From contig CM034137.1 in assembly GCA_019914995.1 (NCBI GenBank), positions 682,001 through 746,000 of the forward strand: DNA of 64,000 nucleotides, read 5' to 3'. A program made the position numbers and the translations under genes. Positions 11,257 to 23,885 of this stretch are shown here, piece by piece. The first letter of the stretch is position 1. Each line of letters starts with the position of its first letter. This DNA comes from Acanthochlamys bracteata (taxonomy: Eukaryota; Streptophyta; Magnoliopsida; Pandanales; Velloziaceae). The notes under the pieces are model-generated. The model saw only the letters and a program-made list of their open reading frames with translations. It ran no database searches and was not told the origin of the DNA.

Positions 11257-12654
11257 AACCTTCCCTTACATCAAAATAACCACATTCACCTCACCATTCC
11301 AAACAGGAAATCAAAATTTATATCCTACCAAATCAACACTGGAGAACCTATAAAATGTTTAAAAATAATCAGTAAAGCTCGAAGAGATCTAATAATTTAT
11401 CAGAACAGTTGAGTTTTTGGCAATGCCACTACAAATCTAACTACAATAAATTTCTCGAGCTAAAAAATTCCAAAATAAATAATAAATAAAATCAAGTAAA
11501 CGAGTCGACATCATACTACTGCAATCCCGATCAACTGGATCAATCAATCAATAAAAGATAGTAGAATCGATTGAGATAGAAAAGTAGATTATCTGATTCT
11601 GGATTCTGAAATTGATCGTTCTCAGAGCTCTACATAACGCTGTCAGCGCGAAGTAAGAACTACATATATAATAGACAGCAACAGAGAAACAACAGAGGAA
11701 GAAGACAGGCACGTGATGTGCACGTTTGAGTAGGTAGTGAATAAAATAAAATAAAAATAATTAATTAATTAATTATAATTAATCTGCTGAACACGCAATC
11801 TAAAACAGGAAACAGTAAAACAGTGAAGTAGTTCAACGTTAGTATTAACTTCTATAAACGTGGTTGTCTATTAATGGTGAAATTTGTATACGCTGTTTGT
11901 AAGATAGATGTAAAAAGATTAATTAGCAGAAAAAGCCTTGTTTTATTAGCTGTAATGACGAAAAATTTATGGTTTGTTGTTGTGTAATGTAAATTTAATG
12001 GTCTAATTTATGGTATAAATTTTTGTTTATTGTTAGAATAGTATATTTATAATGGATAATAGTTGGTTATATTGCCAAATTATTATGGTATATATATACA
12101 TATTGACATAGTTCATTCATATATTTATTAATTAATATTTTTAATATTAAAAATATAATTATAATATTAACAATACAAAATAATAAAAAATTATTGTAAT
12201 TCCCACTTCAGAATGTAAGTATATAAATTTATTTGAAGTAGTGCGTGTTTTAAACGCCCGTAATTTTATTTTTTTTCAAATTTTGAGTTCTACAGTTCAT
12301 ATATTTTAGTTATATAAAAAATTCAGAATTCTATTTCTATATATAGAACTTTAGTTCCAACTTTTTTATTTATATACTTTTCAATACAACTATATTTTTC
12401 AATTTTTAACATATTTTTAAAATTTATTGAAATACAAATACTGAACTCTACTTCTATTTTATTTTTAAAAAAATTTTATTTTCTATTTTTTACTTTTACA
12501 AAACTTAATTACGGACATTTGAAATACGTCCTGAAGTCACATTCAAATACAGTAAACATAAGAACCGACTCTATTTAAAAAAATTTACGTTTTAAGATTT
12601 ATTTTTAAAATTTGTTTTCTATCCAACTTGCTTTATTTGCATCAATTTTTTAGG
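11257..12654. other. GT4 5' leader and promoter, then AT-rich spacer
   Basis: The first 400-450 bases are likely the leader and proximal promoter of the minus-strand GT4 gene. A G-box (GGCACGTGATGTGCACG) lies near 11709. Beyond about 11750 the sequence is strongly A/T with no gene seen. Confidence 0.45.
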
Positions 12655-12844
12655 GTGCGTTCTTTTACACCCACAAATCACTTTTTTTTTTATTAAGAAA
12701 TTATTTTTAACTTACTTTCTGTTACAAAAAGAACATAAAAAATCACTTCCAATATATTTTTTAATAAAAAAATACTTCACTTTCAATAATATTATTTATA
12801 ATAACTCATTTTAAGAACTCACTTTTAAAGTCAAAAGAACACAT
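12655..12844. mobile_element. candidate MITE
   Basis: A block of about 190 bases starts GTGCGTTCTTTT and ends AAAAGAACACAT, an 11-base inverted end with one mismatch. The interior is A/T-rich and non-coding. The size and ends fit a non-autonomous DNA transposon; the flanking duplication is unclear. Confidence 0.45.
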
Positions 12845-13977
12845 GAAAGTGTAACTAACTATCAGGACTCAGGAGATAGGAAAGGAATTTGGTAAACAAG
12901 CGTTTAATTTCTTCGTCAATTTCGACCTGGGCTTTGGGGCAATTTGTTCTATCGCAGCTTAACATTAAAGACGCACATATACAAATGAGGCCTAATCTTC
13001 TCACTGCTATCCACTTTGGCATTGTTTAGCTTAAAGCTCCCCAAAAATAATTATTTAATTTTTTATTATATATTTTTAATATATATTTAAAAATATTTAG
13101 AGAATTATTTAAAAATTAAAAAATATACAAAAATTTACGTAGTAATAAAATCTTCACTTACTTTTATTATTTTTAAATTAAAAAAATAAAATTCATTTTT
13201 AAAAAATATATTTTTAAAAATATAAAAATAATTTTTTATTTCAAAAAAATTATTTTAAAAACGCTCCCAAGTGTCCCCGTATATCGTCGTGTTTCGGTCA
13301 ATAAATCCTGAAAATTTGTGCCTTATGGCCTCTAACAAATTCTTTCTCCATCCATGGACGAACTTTATTAATATTCAACTAAATTAGCGTCTAGTTTCAT
13401 TCAGAATTATTATCATCAGTTCTTGCTAGCGTTGCTCTTAACATAGATAGTAAACATATGAAATGCAATTCAAGCTATATTTCTCTCTCACAATGACGTG
13501 CAAACAAGAAACTTCCATAATATTGTGTTTCAATCATATAAAAATTAGTTTCAATTAAGTGAGATTAATAAAATAGAATTCATAAAAAATAAAGTTAATA
13601 AAAGTAAATTTTAGTTGTTAATTAAAATACATAAAATAAAATTTATGTCAAAATTATAATAAAAATAAAGTATTATATAAATTAAAAAGTGAAATTTGAA
13701 ATGATAATTAAAACTTATTAGTTAATAAATTCAAATTTTGTCGTGAAAAAGCGAATTTATATGATAATTGAAACATGTTCTTAACGGAGCTACAAGGTTT
13801 CAGAGCTCAAGTACACTAGAGTTCTCAATAAATAGACCACAATTAATTTATCAATCATGATTTACATGGAAAAGTTGATCACTGTTTTCTAATGGTCTAT
13901 TCGTAAACAAGAACAGTATTTGTTTATCAGTTAATTTAAATGTTACTAAATTAAACAAATATGGAAAAATTATTATT
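12845..13977. other. AT-rich spacer downstream of HMA gene
   Basis: No gene seen. The stretch 13022-13275 is another A/T-rich low-complexity block with weakly similar ends (CTCCCCAAAAATAATTATTT against TTATTTTAAAAACGCTCCC), possibly a decayed MITE. Confidence 0.4.
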
Positions 13978-14912
13978 TTAAGCAGAGTTGTTGATCCATA
14001 GCTGAGCAAACTTGACCTTGGAAACACTCGCAAGAACTTCGAACGGAGTGATGTCCCCCTTCACTACCACCTTCTTGCTTTGTAAATCAACTTCAAATGA
14101 ACTAACCCCTGTGCAACATTAAGAACAAATTTAAGTTAAAAAATTTCTAATGAGGTTTTCTTTTTTAAAGGAATTAAAGGACTTTAATTTGTATATTTAA
14201 TTATTATTAAAAATGAGTTTGAAAATAAAATTTTTAGTTATAAATTTGAATTTTAAAAATAAATTTTTGGCAAAAAGATTAGTTTAATTGTTATAGTTTT
14301 TTTTCAAGCGAGTTGAAAATGTATTAAAAATGAGTTCAAATCTTGTATAAACACGCACTAAAACTCTATTTGTTTTTGTAATTTCAAGATCATGGTCATG
14401 AGTAGAAAACATTAATTGCTCGCTCATGAAGAACACTAGAAGAATATTACATGAAAATTCCTTCTAAAGATTTAATTTCCCTACAAAAATAAGTAGATAA
14501 ACAACTTTTGACTGAAGCTTTGTTGATGTACCTTCCATTTTAGAGATGTGTTTTTCAACTTTTCTTGCACAACCATTGCAGTGCATAGACACCTTCAAAA
14601 CTACAGTCTGCAAATTTATTCAACAAATTCAGAAGAACTCCGAATCAAAATATCAACGAAGTAATAACCAAAAGTAAGAAAATTAACAGGAGGTATAGGT
14701 ACCTTAGGCTCAAGATGGGATGCCAAAGTTTTAGCTGCATCAAGGTCTTTGAGTTTCAACATCTCAAGATTATGACTTGCAATGAAAGCCTTCTTCCCAA
14801 CATTCTCTTCTTCCTCTTCTTCTTCTTCAAATGAATTCATGCAAAAACATGAATTGGATGAAATGTAAAGAGAGAAGCAATCTAAAACTTTATCCAACCC
14901 AAATTTTCCCAT
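13978..14912 (-). CDS. heavy-metal-associated (HMA) domain protein, NaKR-like
   Basis: Three exons: 14912-14703, 14607-14532, 14108-13978; 138 aa with consistent phases. The start is taken at MGKFGLDKVLDCFSLY, because upstream in-frame methionines precede a sequence unlike the family. The N-terminus is Ser/Cys-rich (SSNSCFCMNS) with an acidic run of eight Glu. The HMA domain spans about residues 71-138, with the metal-binding loop MHCNGC (Cys80, Cys83) and a C-terminal FAQLW motif. There is no CaaX box, so it is not a HIPP. The closest recalled relatives are the single-HMA SODIUM POTASSIUM ROOT DEFECTIVE-like proteins, including Arabidopsis At3g24450. Cu/Zn-type metal binding is expected from the motif; the physiological role is unknown. 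Confidence 0.88.
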
Positions 14913-17609
14913 TTGTTCTATTGTCAGAAGAAGATTCCAGCAACACTCAAAAGAACACAAGATTCTCAATTAGCTTAAAGTATTTCTAAACCACAAGCTT
15001 TTGTAAGCAAAAGGAAAGACCAAAGGAAGCCAATGAAGCACCACCGAAAGAAAAGATCTTGATACACCAGTATAGAGTGTTTTTCTGGACCCCATTTGAA
15101 TTATATTTTGTTACTAGAGAGTAAAAGGCATACATCTGGGCGGACCTGTTTATAACTGTTGTTATTGTTATACGAGCTTTGTATAGAACTCAATCTTAAA
15201 AGCTAGCTCAATATATAAAAATGCTCCAATCTATATAAACATTCATCCAGACACAAGTAATGTGAGATAATTAAACGCTTATGACTAATTGGACCATTAG
15301 TTTTTATTTCGGTATATAAAAATATTTGACTATGAGAAGTTTCGTAGTTCGTGTATATAGGTCATTATTCATCTTATTATCGAGTAGAAAAATAAATAGA
15401 ATATTGAGAAAAGGCAACCAATAACAGCTTCGTTAATCTCTGGCTGACCAATATCTTGGGAGCTTGAAATTTTTTGTACTGTAACAATACTAGCAAGATG
15501 AAGCAACTATGTGAGCAAGTGCTCGCAATAATGAAATTGAAACCAAAATTAATACCTCTGTTTGAAGCTTGAATAGTATTGTAACATCGCATGTTGTATC
15601 ACTGAAACTTGCATGAATGAGAAAGTTTGTCCATATGCCATGTGAATGGTTTGGTCTCATGCTTTAAAAAAAAAATACCACTGGATTTATAAGGAACATA
15701 ATTTCAGGAGTAGCAAGTTACATAAAGATTTCATATTTTCTTCATTAACACAAAATAAACGTTGTCTTATCATATTGAAAGTTTTAAATCGTTACACATT
15801 ACATCTTCAGTGCACACTAAACGACAATGATTTGAAGAAAACTGAAATAATTGAAATGATTATGCTGCATATTTGGCTTAGTCTGCCGACCATTACATAG
15901 GAGGGTTAACAAAAATTACATATAATTATAGATTGCTAACATCAAACGTCATGCTATCAGCCGTTTAAACAGTGTATAGTAATACATAGAACGTTGGAGA
16001 AAACATATTAAGAAAACATGTCATATGTATATATGTATGCATGTAGGAAATAAACAATGATAACATGAATTCCTGCTGAAAAGAAGATTCAAGCAAATTC
16101 ATAAAACCAACACTTCCTTACGAGGAGGGACACAGCACAATAGGCACAAAACATTAGACAGTACTTGCGCTGGATTCCTTCCAGTTCAATGAAGATCATT
16201 ATTGGAGAAACCTATCAATCATAGACATGTCATGCTATGCTTCATTAGGTAGCTAGTCTCTTTCTCATATAAGCAATTTCCACAGGTCATGTCGAGCACG
16301 TTGCTCTCTGCAGATAATCATTTGCATGAAGCTACCATTGACTCACACATTGGTTACACTATTACATATAATATACAGAAATTCTAATAGATCCCTAACG
16401 TTGGGAAGTTACTGTTTAGTCAGCAAATCATGGAACAAAAAACTTTATAAGAACACATTAAAACAATACTAAACTCCTCATTTCAATCCTCTTTTGCAAT
16501 AATCACCATATGTATATCATGTTTACAAAGACAACCAAGCCCCCATATACACAAGGGAAACAAGGCAGCATGCACATAAGAACAAAGCCACACGAAATCA
16601 GCAACAATGCTAACATAGCAGAAGTTTGTCAAAACGAGCAAACAGGACCCCAAGCAACAACATAAAACAAATAAACAAGAAACAAGAACTTTTATGTAAA
16701 ATTTTGCTGCATAGCTCTGACGAGACAACTTATTCAACAGCAACGAACCATCCGAAGAGCAGCCACAGAGTGTAAACATCTCAGAAGATCTCAACCATAT
16801 AATGAACAGAAGAAGCTTGATTTTATACCGACAATCTTTCCTTCACAAAGGAACGCAACCTGAGAATTTCAGTTACCAAAATTAGACCGCCTACAATTGT
16901 TTGTCAAGTTATCTGAAGAAAATAAAAGATCAGATCTCACCAAGTTCAAATGAAAGGGACATCACCCCACCCAGCCGCACTTACGGTCTTCTAGCTTTGA
17001 TCAAACACAAGCAGACATTACGTGCTGCAGCAAGTTCAATCTAAAATAATGTCATTATCAGGAGAGAGAGAGAGAAGGGGAAAAGAAACCTACATATAGT
17101 TCTCCAAAACTAACATATACAAGATAAAACAGCCAGATTCCTCAAAACTAAAAACAAATCTGCACAATTAATTAAAATGTTCATCAGAACAGATCTAGAT
17201 GCAAATATTTGAAAACAGAGTGCAAGTCAGATGGAGACAGCATTGCATCATTCTGAATCTGCATGGATCTTGCAAAATTAAGCCAAAAATATTAATGAAA
17301 TACAGAAGAAGATTGATAAATCCAAAATAAGCATAGAACTTTCCCACAAGAAGAAGTGCAAAATAAGCGTTACAGAATTGAACTTTGAAACAAATACATG
17401 CCAGGCTAATGTATACCTATATGGTAGTTAGGCAGTCCAAGGAGATTCTGATCAAACAAAGAGACCGCAAAAGGCTTGAGAATGGGTCTGCGCTAGAAGG
17501 ATTGAGAGCTGAAAATTGCAAATAAACATCATTGAAGCAATATCATGAAGATATCTATGACGTTACCTTTAGTTGCTTTACGAGTATGTACTCAAACTTC
17601 AACACGCAC
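14913..17609. other. spacer and 3'UTR region downstream of MLN51
   Basis: The right part (from about 16400) is probably the long 3'UTR of the minus-strand MLN51 gene, perhaps with UTR introns. The left part is the HMA gene promoter. No further gene, RNA or repeat was recognised apart from a short GA run near 17062. Confidence 0.45.
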
Positions 17610-20600
17610 TCATTGCCCAAAGTTCATCTCTGAATATCTGCAGAAATAGCAATTGATTACACAGACAAATGAGAACCCAAAAATGCATGCAAACGAACAA
17701 AGACAACAAATGAAAGTTTTAAATGGCATATGACTTACCTACGTGGCTTACTCTGACGGTGGCCAAAATCATCCTTTACAATTTCTGGAACACCAAACAA
17801 AAAAAAAAAAAAAAAAAAAAAGAAAAGAAACAAAGGATGCCATCTTTCATTTGATTAATTTCAGATTCATTTGTAGAGATGGACTACTAATGGCATACCA
17901 GAGTTTGGGGGAGGTTGCACCATGCTGCTTGATTTTTCCGAATTTGTTTCCGTGCTGTAAAAATCAGCATTATGGTTTATGATATTATATACAGAAGAAT
18001 AAACTATGGGAAATATCCACATGATACTGTTCAATGTACTAATATTGCCAACTACTTTCACCGCCACGTGACTATAAAAATATCATCTGAAACGTAATAA
18101 ACTAAGCTTATCATATGTGAGAACAGAAACTATCTGACACCACAAACAAAACATGTTGTGTTTCATAGCAATTTTCAAGAGATAACACTAGGAAGGTACG
18201 TAATTGCAAAATATTGTCATCATCGCTGGGTATATAAGGAGCTCCACTTATAAAAATATGCCACCAGCATCCTGTCTCGCAAAGATAAGAACATTCTTAA
18301 AAAGCAAAAAAGTTACACAAATAAGGAGAAAAGGCTAAGATGTTTAACAAAACTCATAGGACAAACTACTGCTTTTTTACAACAAAAGTAAAGGCTCACT
18401 CAATGAATACTAGGTAAGTCATGTCACAATCCAAAGAAAGAAGGAATATGACCTTATGGTGTATATATGCACGAGAGATACCTCATACATGCATGACTAC
18501 TACTCAAGAAACCATAAGCAGGAGAAAATGAGTTAGCCTGATTACCTTGAAGATGCCGATGAAGTCTGGCCTGAAGGGCGTGGATAATAATTACCATCAA
18601 GTGTAAGGTACGGGATGGAAGGCCCTAAGGCCCCAGCAGCAGTACTTGCTAAAAGTGGCAACCTTGAGAAGCAACGCACATGAATAAGAGATGGAAATAA
18701 TGCACGAATCAACTTTTGAAGAATGCGAGTTGAAAGATACAACACAATTTCATCAAGTTCTATAAAAAGTAATAACAAACTTCAGAAAGCTTATAGCAAT
18801 GGTTGGTAAGGTAATACTTCTGGTTATGGGGTGCAAGAGATAGACTGGTAACTAAGTTGCAAGAGATGCACTGATAGCTTTCACAACTTAAGTACCAGAG
18901 TAGGCCAAAACAAAATATAGCAAGTAGTTACTGCTTAGTACTTTCCTAAGAGCTAAAACTTAGCAGTCTTAAGATTAAGCATAAACATAACCAATACCAA
19001 GGCCCCTCAGAATTCCCAAAACCAAGTTGAGGCTGGGCAACATATCCTTGTACTGCCATACCCATTGGAACACCATGCTGACCACGAATTTGCATAACTG
19101 CATAAGAGCAGATTAAATAAACTCATTCATATAAACCAAGACTTAAAAAGAAAATTGACTATATGAACAGTAAAGATAAATGAAACATAACAGGAGAAAA
19201 TTCAAACATCCAAATGCACATTGAAAGAGGAGGACATAGCAAAATCCAAAACAAGCTTTCTGTTAAAAATAATTCTGGAACAATGAATAAAAGGGGAGAA
19301 GAAAAGACCTGGAAGCAATGCTGCAGTTCCAGGAAAGCCTTGCTCACCAGGAGTGAACGCCATTGACCCAGCATTTCCAATCACATGAGACCCACCATAG
19401 AAGAAGGAACCTTTTCCAGTTCCTTGCCCAGTGACCTGCCCCTTGCCAACAGGTGTGGTTTTCGATTTACTTGATCCTGTCGGAGCTTCTCTGTCTCCAA
19501 CTTCAGATGAATTTGCAGGAAGGATTTGTTGTGCAGCTTGAGGACTATTTCCATGCCGATGACCTGTAGTTGGAGCAGAAGTCCGCAAAGGTTGAACTCG
19601 GGACTGAAATGGCCTAGGTTGAGCAGCATCAGATAGTGGATTAGAAGAAGCCCGAGGAACTTGGTTCAGAGTAACAGAGGGTTGACCACGTGGTCCATGA
19701 GCAGGTACACCTCTCCCTGTCATTCTAGAAGTAGATTGAGCATTGACAGATGCCAAGGACGATACAGGAGTCTGCAACAAAGAGTTTGAGAAAGCTTTTC
19801 CAGCAACAGGACGAAATGTCTCATCCCCATATAGTCTATCATGGCCTGCAGAATCATAAGTCAGTCTGCCTTTTTGCAAAGGACCAGTCTGTCGCGCAGG
19901 TATACGCTCTTCAACAGGAAATGCGGATGAACGTAACCTATTTGTAATCTCCCCATGCACATCCTTCTTTTGAGTTGCAGAGGTATCCTGGTTTGATGAT
20001 CCAGATGGGTAGAATGGAGGAGAAGCAGAGTTCAAACTTGAAGAAAAAGCAAGTTTACGTGGTCGAGCTGGTTCCATTTGCATATCTTGAACATTTGAAG
20101 GTTGCTTCAATTGACCTGATGGCCTACCATTATTACCACTTGATGACGGTGTTTCCTGCTGTTCCAAGTACCTATGCAGTAAACATAATAAATGGAACTG
20201 AAGATATGCTAACAGCTTAAGCAACTACGCAAGACCATTACTCACTGTTTGTTTGAATGTGCAGGTGCTTTGTGCCTGTTTTTCTGGAGTGTTTCATAGC
20301 GTCTGGGGCCTCTCCCTCTCGCAGATCTTTGAGTGCGGTTTTGATTGTCATTATCATCATAAGCTCGAGGTCTGTTTCCTCTTGTGTAACCCCATCCACC
20401 AGCTCGAGCTTTACTACCACCACGACCCCTAAAGCGTCCTCTCGAACTTCTCCTCTCCTGAAGGAGAAAAGAAACAAGCACAATTTTACATGAATATTTG
20501 GAGCGACAAACACAAAGTATGCAAAACCATAAAGCATCCCAGAATGAAAGGGAAAAAAAGGCAGGTCCAAAAGTCCTAATTCACCTCATCACGGTGAGAA

Positions 20601-21604
20601 TCCTGGAGATTTAACTCCTCAAACCTATCATGCACCCATGCTTGATCATCTTTGGATTCCCACAGTTTTCTTCCACCAGGAAAACGCCTGAAGAAAATCC
20701 ACTAATAGATATAATACCAATTTTAAGTAAAACCATGCCAAGCAGGGGCTACAAATTTGAGTTGTTTTCACAAAATTATGTTCTATCTCTATCTAGAATT
20801 ATAAATACAGTAAACAGATACAGAAAATAAGGCTTTGTCTCATACATACTGAAGTAGATTTATAACATAGTTCGGAAAAAAAAAATTCTACTGCTAACAA
20901 TGCCTTAGTGGTCTTAAAATTTCAACCAGATCAGCTAATGAATAAAACAGTTAACATATATCAGTATCATGGCAAAAAGCTCAGAAAAGGAATACAATTT
21001 CCAAAATCATAATGCTGACTAACCTGTGCCTCCCACGGCCGTTATTCCTGAACCTGTCATCATGCATGTAGAAGGCCCCGGCCGTCGGCACTGCACAGGG
21101 CTCGTTCTCCTTCTTCTCTGAATTCTCTAATTCCTCAACCCGCTGATCTCCATGCTCCTTATCTTCCTCCTTGTTCCCCTGCCCATCATCGTGTGCCCCA
21201 CCTTCTCCGGTAATCTCCGGCGCCGCACCAGCGTGCCCCACTTCTTCTATTCCTTCTTCTTCTTCTTCACCAATCTCTTCTTCATCTTCAATTTCATCTC
21301 CAATTTCTTCTTCTTCTTCAATTTCATCGTAGTACTCTTCATCTTCGCCGTCGAGATCATTGTTATCGTGATGATCATTACCGTCATTGTGATCGTAGTC
21401 TTCAGGAGCACCAGCATAATCAGACTCCTCATCGGAGGCAACAATCAGCTTACGAGAAGGAGCAGAATCAGACCGATCGCCGTCGGTGTTCTCCTCGTCG
21501 TCGCTGGCTGCTTCACGACGACGCATGGAAGGAAGAGGAGTGTCTTCAGGATCGCTCTCGTACTCCTCCACCTCGTTAGCTTTTGGTGATGAAGAAGAAG
21601 CCAT
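17610..21604 (-). CDS. Barentsz/MLN51 (CASC3-like) exon-junction-complex protein
   Basis: Nine exons: 21604-21024, 20687-20585, 20457-20246, 20171-19309, 19097-18998, 18662-18546, 17954-17899, 17784-17739, 17637-17610; phases agree, giving 701 aa. It is the fourth EJC core subunit, clamping eIF4A3 on spliced mRNA. The N-terminus is highly acidic (long Glu/Asp runs, about residues 70-125). The SELOR domain spans the first splice junction: GAFYMHDDRFRNNGRGRHR (176-194), then RFPGGRKLWESKDDQAWVHD. Next comes an RGG-like stretch (SSRGRFRGRGG), a long Ser/Pro/Gln-rich low-complexity region, and the end RRYSEMNFGQ. The last CDS exon is only 28 nt. If the donor at 17738 is not used, the frame stops at once after SKPRR. 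A poly-T/A run (about 17800-17821) lies in the seventh intron. Confidence 0.92.
17801..17821. repeat. poly-A tract inside MLN51 intron
   Basis: A run of about 21 A on the plus strand (T on the coding strand) just upstream of the acceptor of MLN51 exon 8. It serves as, or overlaps, the polypyrimidine tract. Confidence 0.8.
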
Positions 21605-22457
21605 GATTCCTTGATCGATTTTGAAACCTATCGATGATTGAAGAAGAATTCAGAGAGAAGATAAATTAAATCGAGAAATATTTGCTTTTTAGGGTTGGAG
21701 AGTGAAAGAAGAGGACCGAATAAAAGGGGTTGAAGGAATTTGAGGAGGATCTAAAAAATCAAAATGGAAAGGTTAGGATTGGGGTACGGTTAGCTGACTC
21801 GACAAGAACTGCGTAACCGCTCCAGTCTGTCTAACTGCATCATGTCTCTCTCTTCCCTTTTTCTGAATGGGTTATACATTAGTCTGACTTTTGGGCCGCA
21901 GCCCAAATGAGCCAAAACCAGCCTTAAAAATTGTTATTCAAATATGAAAGTTTTTATTATTTATAGCAAACCGATTACGTATGAGTATGAACAACAATAT
22001 ACTACAAGGAATCAATAAGGTTCGTGCATGAGACGAGATATTCTTGATTGATTTATCCGATTTCTGTTTTCAAATTTCAGATTGCACTGTGTATTAGTAA
22101 ATGTGAAAATATGCTTACTAGTAAATTAATTAACTGATAAGATAAGGAGAATTGAACTAAATTAATCATACTCCGAAGACTTCGTGGTCTACAAGACGGC
22201 TCGTAGTAAGATTACACGCCCACGTAACCAACAAGTTTAGAATAGATTTTTGTCTATAAATTAAAACTGTCAAATTTGATTTTGCTTTCCTTAGTGCGTC
22301 ATCAACAACGTCACCTTCTTCCTCACAACTGCAATATAAATCTGTTTGAACACCTGTGGACGTTTCTCTAACTCTGAAAATTTAACATTCCAAACCTTCT
22401 TCAAAAACTCTACCTCCTTCACTTGCTTTGCTTGAATTCCGTTCTAGCTATAGCACC
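21605..22457. promoter_or_regulatory. divergent promoter region, MLN51 (-) and UGT (+)
   Basis: Divergent intergenic region of about 850 bases. At 21890-21907 there is a perfect inverted repeat, TTTGGGC CGCA GCCCAAA, containing site II (TGGGCC) elements about 290 bases upstream of the MLN51 start, typical of housekeeping promoters. On the UGT side an AATATAAA box lies at 22333-22340, about 120 bases before the start codon. Confidence 0.5.
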
Positions 22458-23885
22458 ATGGCAATTACAGCACCACAGCAGCACTTCGTGTTCGTAACAT
22501 ACCCTGCTCAAGGTCATATAAACCCTTCACTCAACCTTGCAAAGCAATTATCAGCTACCACTGGAGTCCGAGTAACTTTCTGTACATCCATCTTCGCTCA
22601 CCGTCGCATGTTTCCGACCCTTTCTTCGCCCGACGAAGAAGTCGAAGACGGACTTATTACCTATTCTCCGTTCTCAGATGGTTACGATGATGGTTTCACT
22701 GACCTAGCACTCTACGACGATTTCATGAAACAACTCAAGCTCCAGGGCTCCCGTAATCTTTCAAAGATTATAACTTCGCTCGCTGACCGTGGCCGTCCCG
22801 TCACTTGCGTCGTTTACACTCTTTTTGTGCCTTGGGTTGCAGATGTTGCGAAAGAACTAAACATTCTCTCTATTGCATCTTGGGTCCAACCGGCTACCGT
22901 TTTCGCCATCTATTACCATTACTTCCATGGCTATGAGTCTCTCATCAGAGCCCACGCTAGTGAGCCGTCGTTCACCGTAGAGCTACCAGGAGTACCGCCG
23001 TTGCAAATCCAAGACCTTCCCTCATTCTGCACCATATCCGAAGACGATGATTTTTACTCGATATATACCGCTTTCAAAGAAGCTCATCTAGGGTTAGACG
23101 AGCAGGAGCCAGTTGTTGCAGGCCAGAAAGTGAAGGTTCTGGTGAATACCTTCGAAGCTTTAGAGGCAGACGTCATCGCAGCTTTCGAGAAAATGGAGAT
23201 TGTTCCAGTAGGCCCGTCACTGCCACCGGCTTTTCTTCATGGTTTAGAAACAACCGGCAATTCAGAAGCAGATTTGATCAAAGTAGACGAGAAGCATTAC
23301 ATGGACTGGTTGAACTCAAAGCAAGATGGTTCAGTGATTTACGTTTCATTTGGAAGCTATGCGGTGTTGAAACAAAATCAGTTAGAAGAGATATCACGAG
23401 CGCTAGCGGACAGCGGCCGGCCGTACTTGTGGGTACTGAGAAGCAATAACAGATTTGAAGGACTGCAGCTTGTGGAATCAGAACAAGGGTTGATAGTTGA
23501 GTGGTGTTCTCAGGTAAAGGTGTTATCGCATAAAGCAGTCGGCTGTTTCGTCACGCATTGCGGATGGAACTCGATGCTTGAGAGCATTTCGTGCGGAACT
23601 CCGACAGTATGCGCGCCGTTATGGACAGACCAGATAACGAATGCAAGACTGGCAGAGAGTTTCTGGGGAACTGGAGTGAAGGCGGAAGCGAACGACGGAG
23701 GTGTCGTAGAGGCGGCGGAGCTACGACGGTGCTTGGATGTAGTGATGGGTGATGACGAGAGAGGGAAAGAGATAAGAAGGAAGGCGAGGATGTGGAGTGA
23801 CAAAGCAATTGCGGCGGTGAAAGAAGGTGGGAATTCTTATCAAAATCTCAAGCGTTTTGTGGAGGATATTGCATTAAATGGCTAA
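22458..23885 (+). CDS. UDP-glucosyltransferase, UGT75-like paralogue
   Basis: Single-exon, 475-aa family 1 glycosyltransferase. The start is chosen at the ATG in ACCATGGCA (MAITAPQQHF); the longer open frame from 22428 has no support. His20 in YPAQGHINP is the presumed catalytic base. A full 44-residue PSPG box runs from Trp349 to Gln392 with THCGWNS. It shares long identical stretches with the UGT at 564-1988 (WCSQVKVLSHK, QPATVF, YYHYFHGYE), so they are clear paralogues of the UGT75 type. They sit about 20 kb apart and point away from each other. The acceptor is unknown; UGT75 relatives act on anthocyanins, crocetin, auxin-like acids or ABA. Confidence 0.93.
   Translation: MAITAPQQHFVFVTYPAQGHINPSLNLAKQLSATTGVRVTFCTSIFAHRRMFPTLSSPDEEVEDGLITYSPFSDGYDDGFTDLALYDDFMKQLKLQGSRNLSKIITSLADRGRPVTCVVYTLFVPWVADVAKELNILSIASWVQPATVFAIYYHYFHGYESLIRAHASEPSFTVELPGVPPLQIQDLPSFCTISEDDDFYSIYTAFKEAHLGLDEQEPVVAGQKVKVLVNTFEALEADVIAAFEKMEIVPVGPSLPPAFLHGLETTGNSEADLIKVDEKHYMDWLNSKQDGSVIYVSFGSYAVLKQNQLEEISRALADSGRPYLWVLRSNNRFEGLQLVESEQGLIVEWCSQVKVLSHKAVGCFVTHCGWNSMLESISCGTPTVCAPLWTDQITNARLAESFWGTGVKAEANDGGVVEAAELRRCLDVVMGDDERGKEIRRKARMWSDKAIAAVKEGGNSYQNLKRFVEDIALNG

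Noticed and set aside
21152-21589. Plus-strand hydrophobic 145-aa frame
   Set aside because: Antisense of the Glu/Asp-rich N-terminus of MLN51; acidic codons read as Phe/Leu/Val on the other strand.
22428-22457. Upstream extension of the second UGT
   Set aside because: The extra residues (MLEFRSSYST) match nothing in the family; the ACCATGG context at 22458 is far better.
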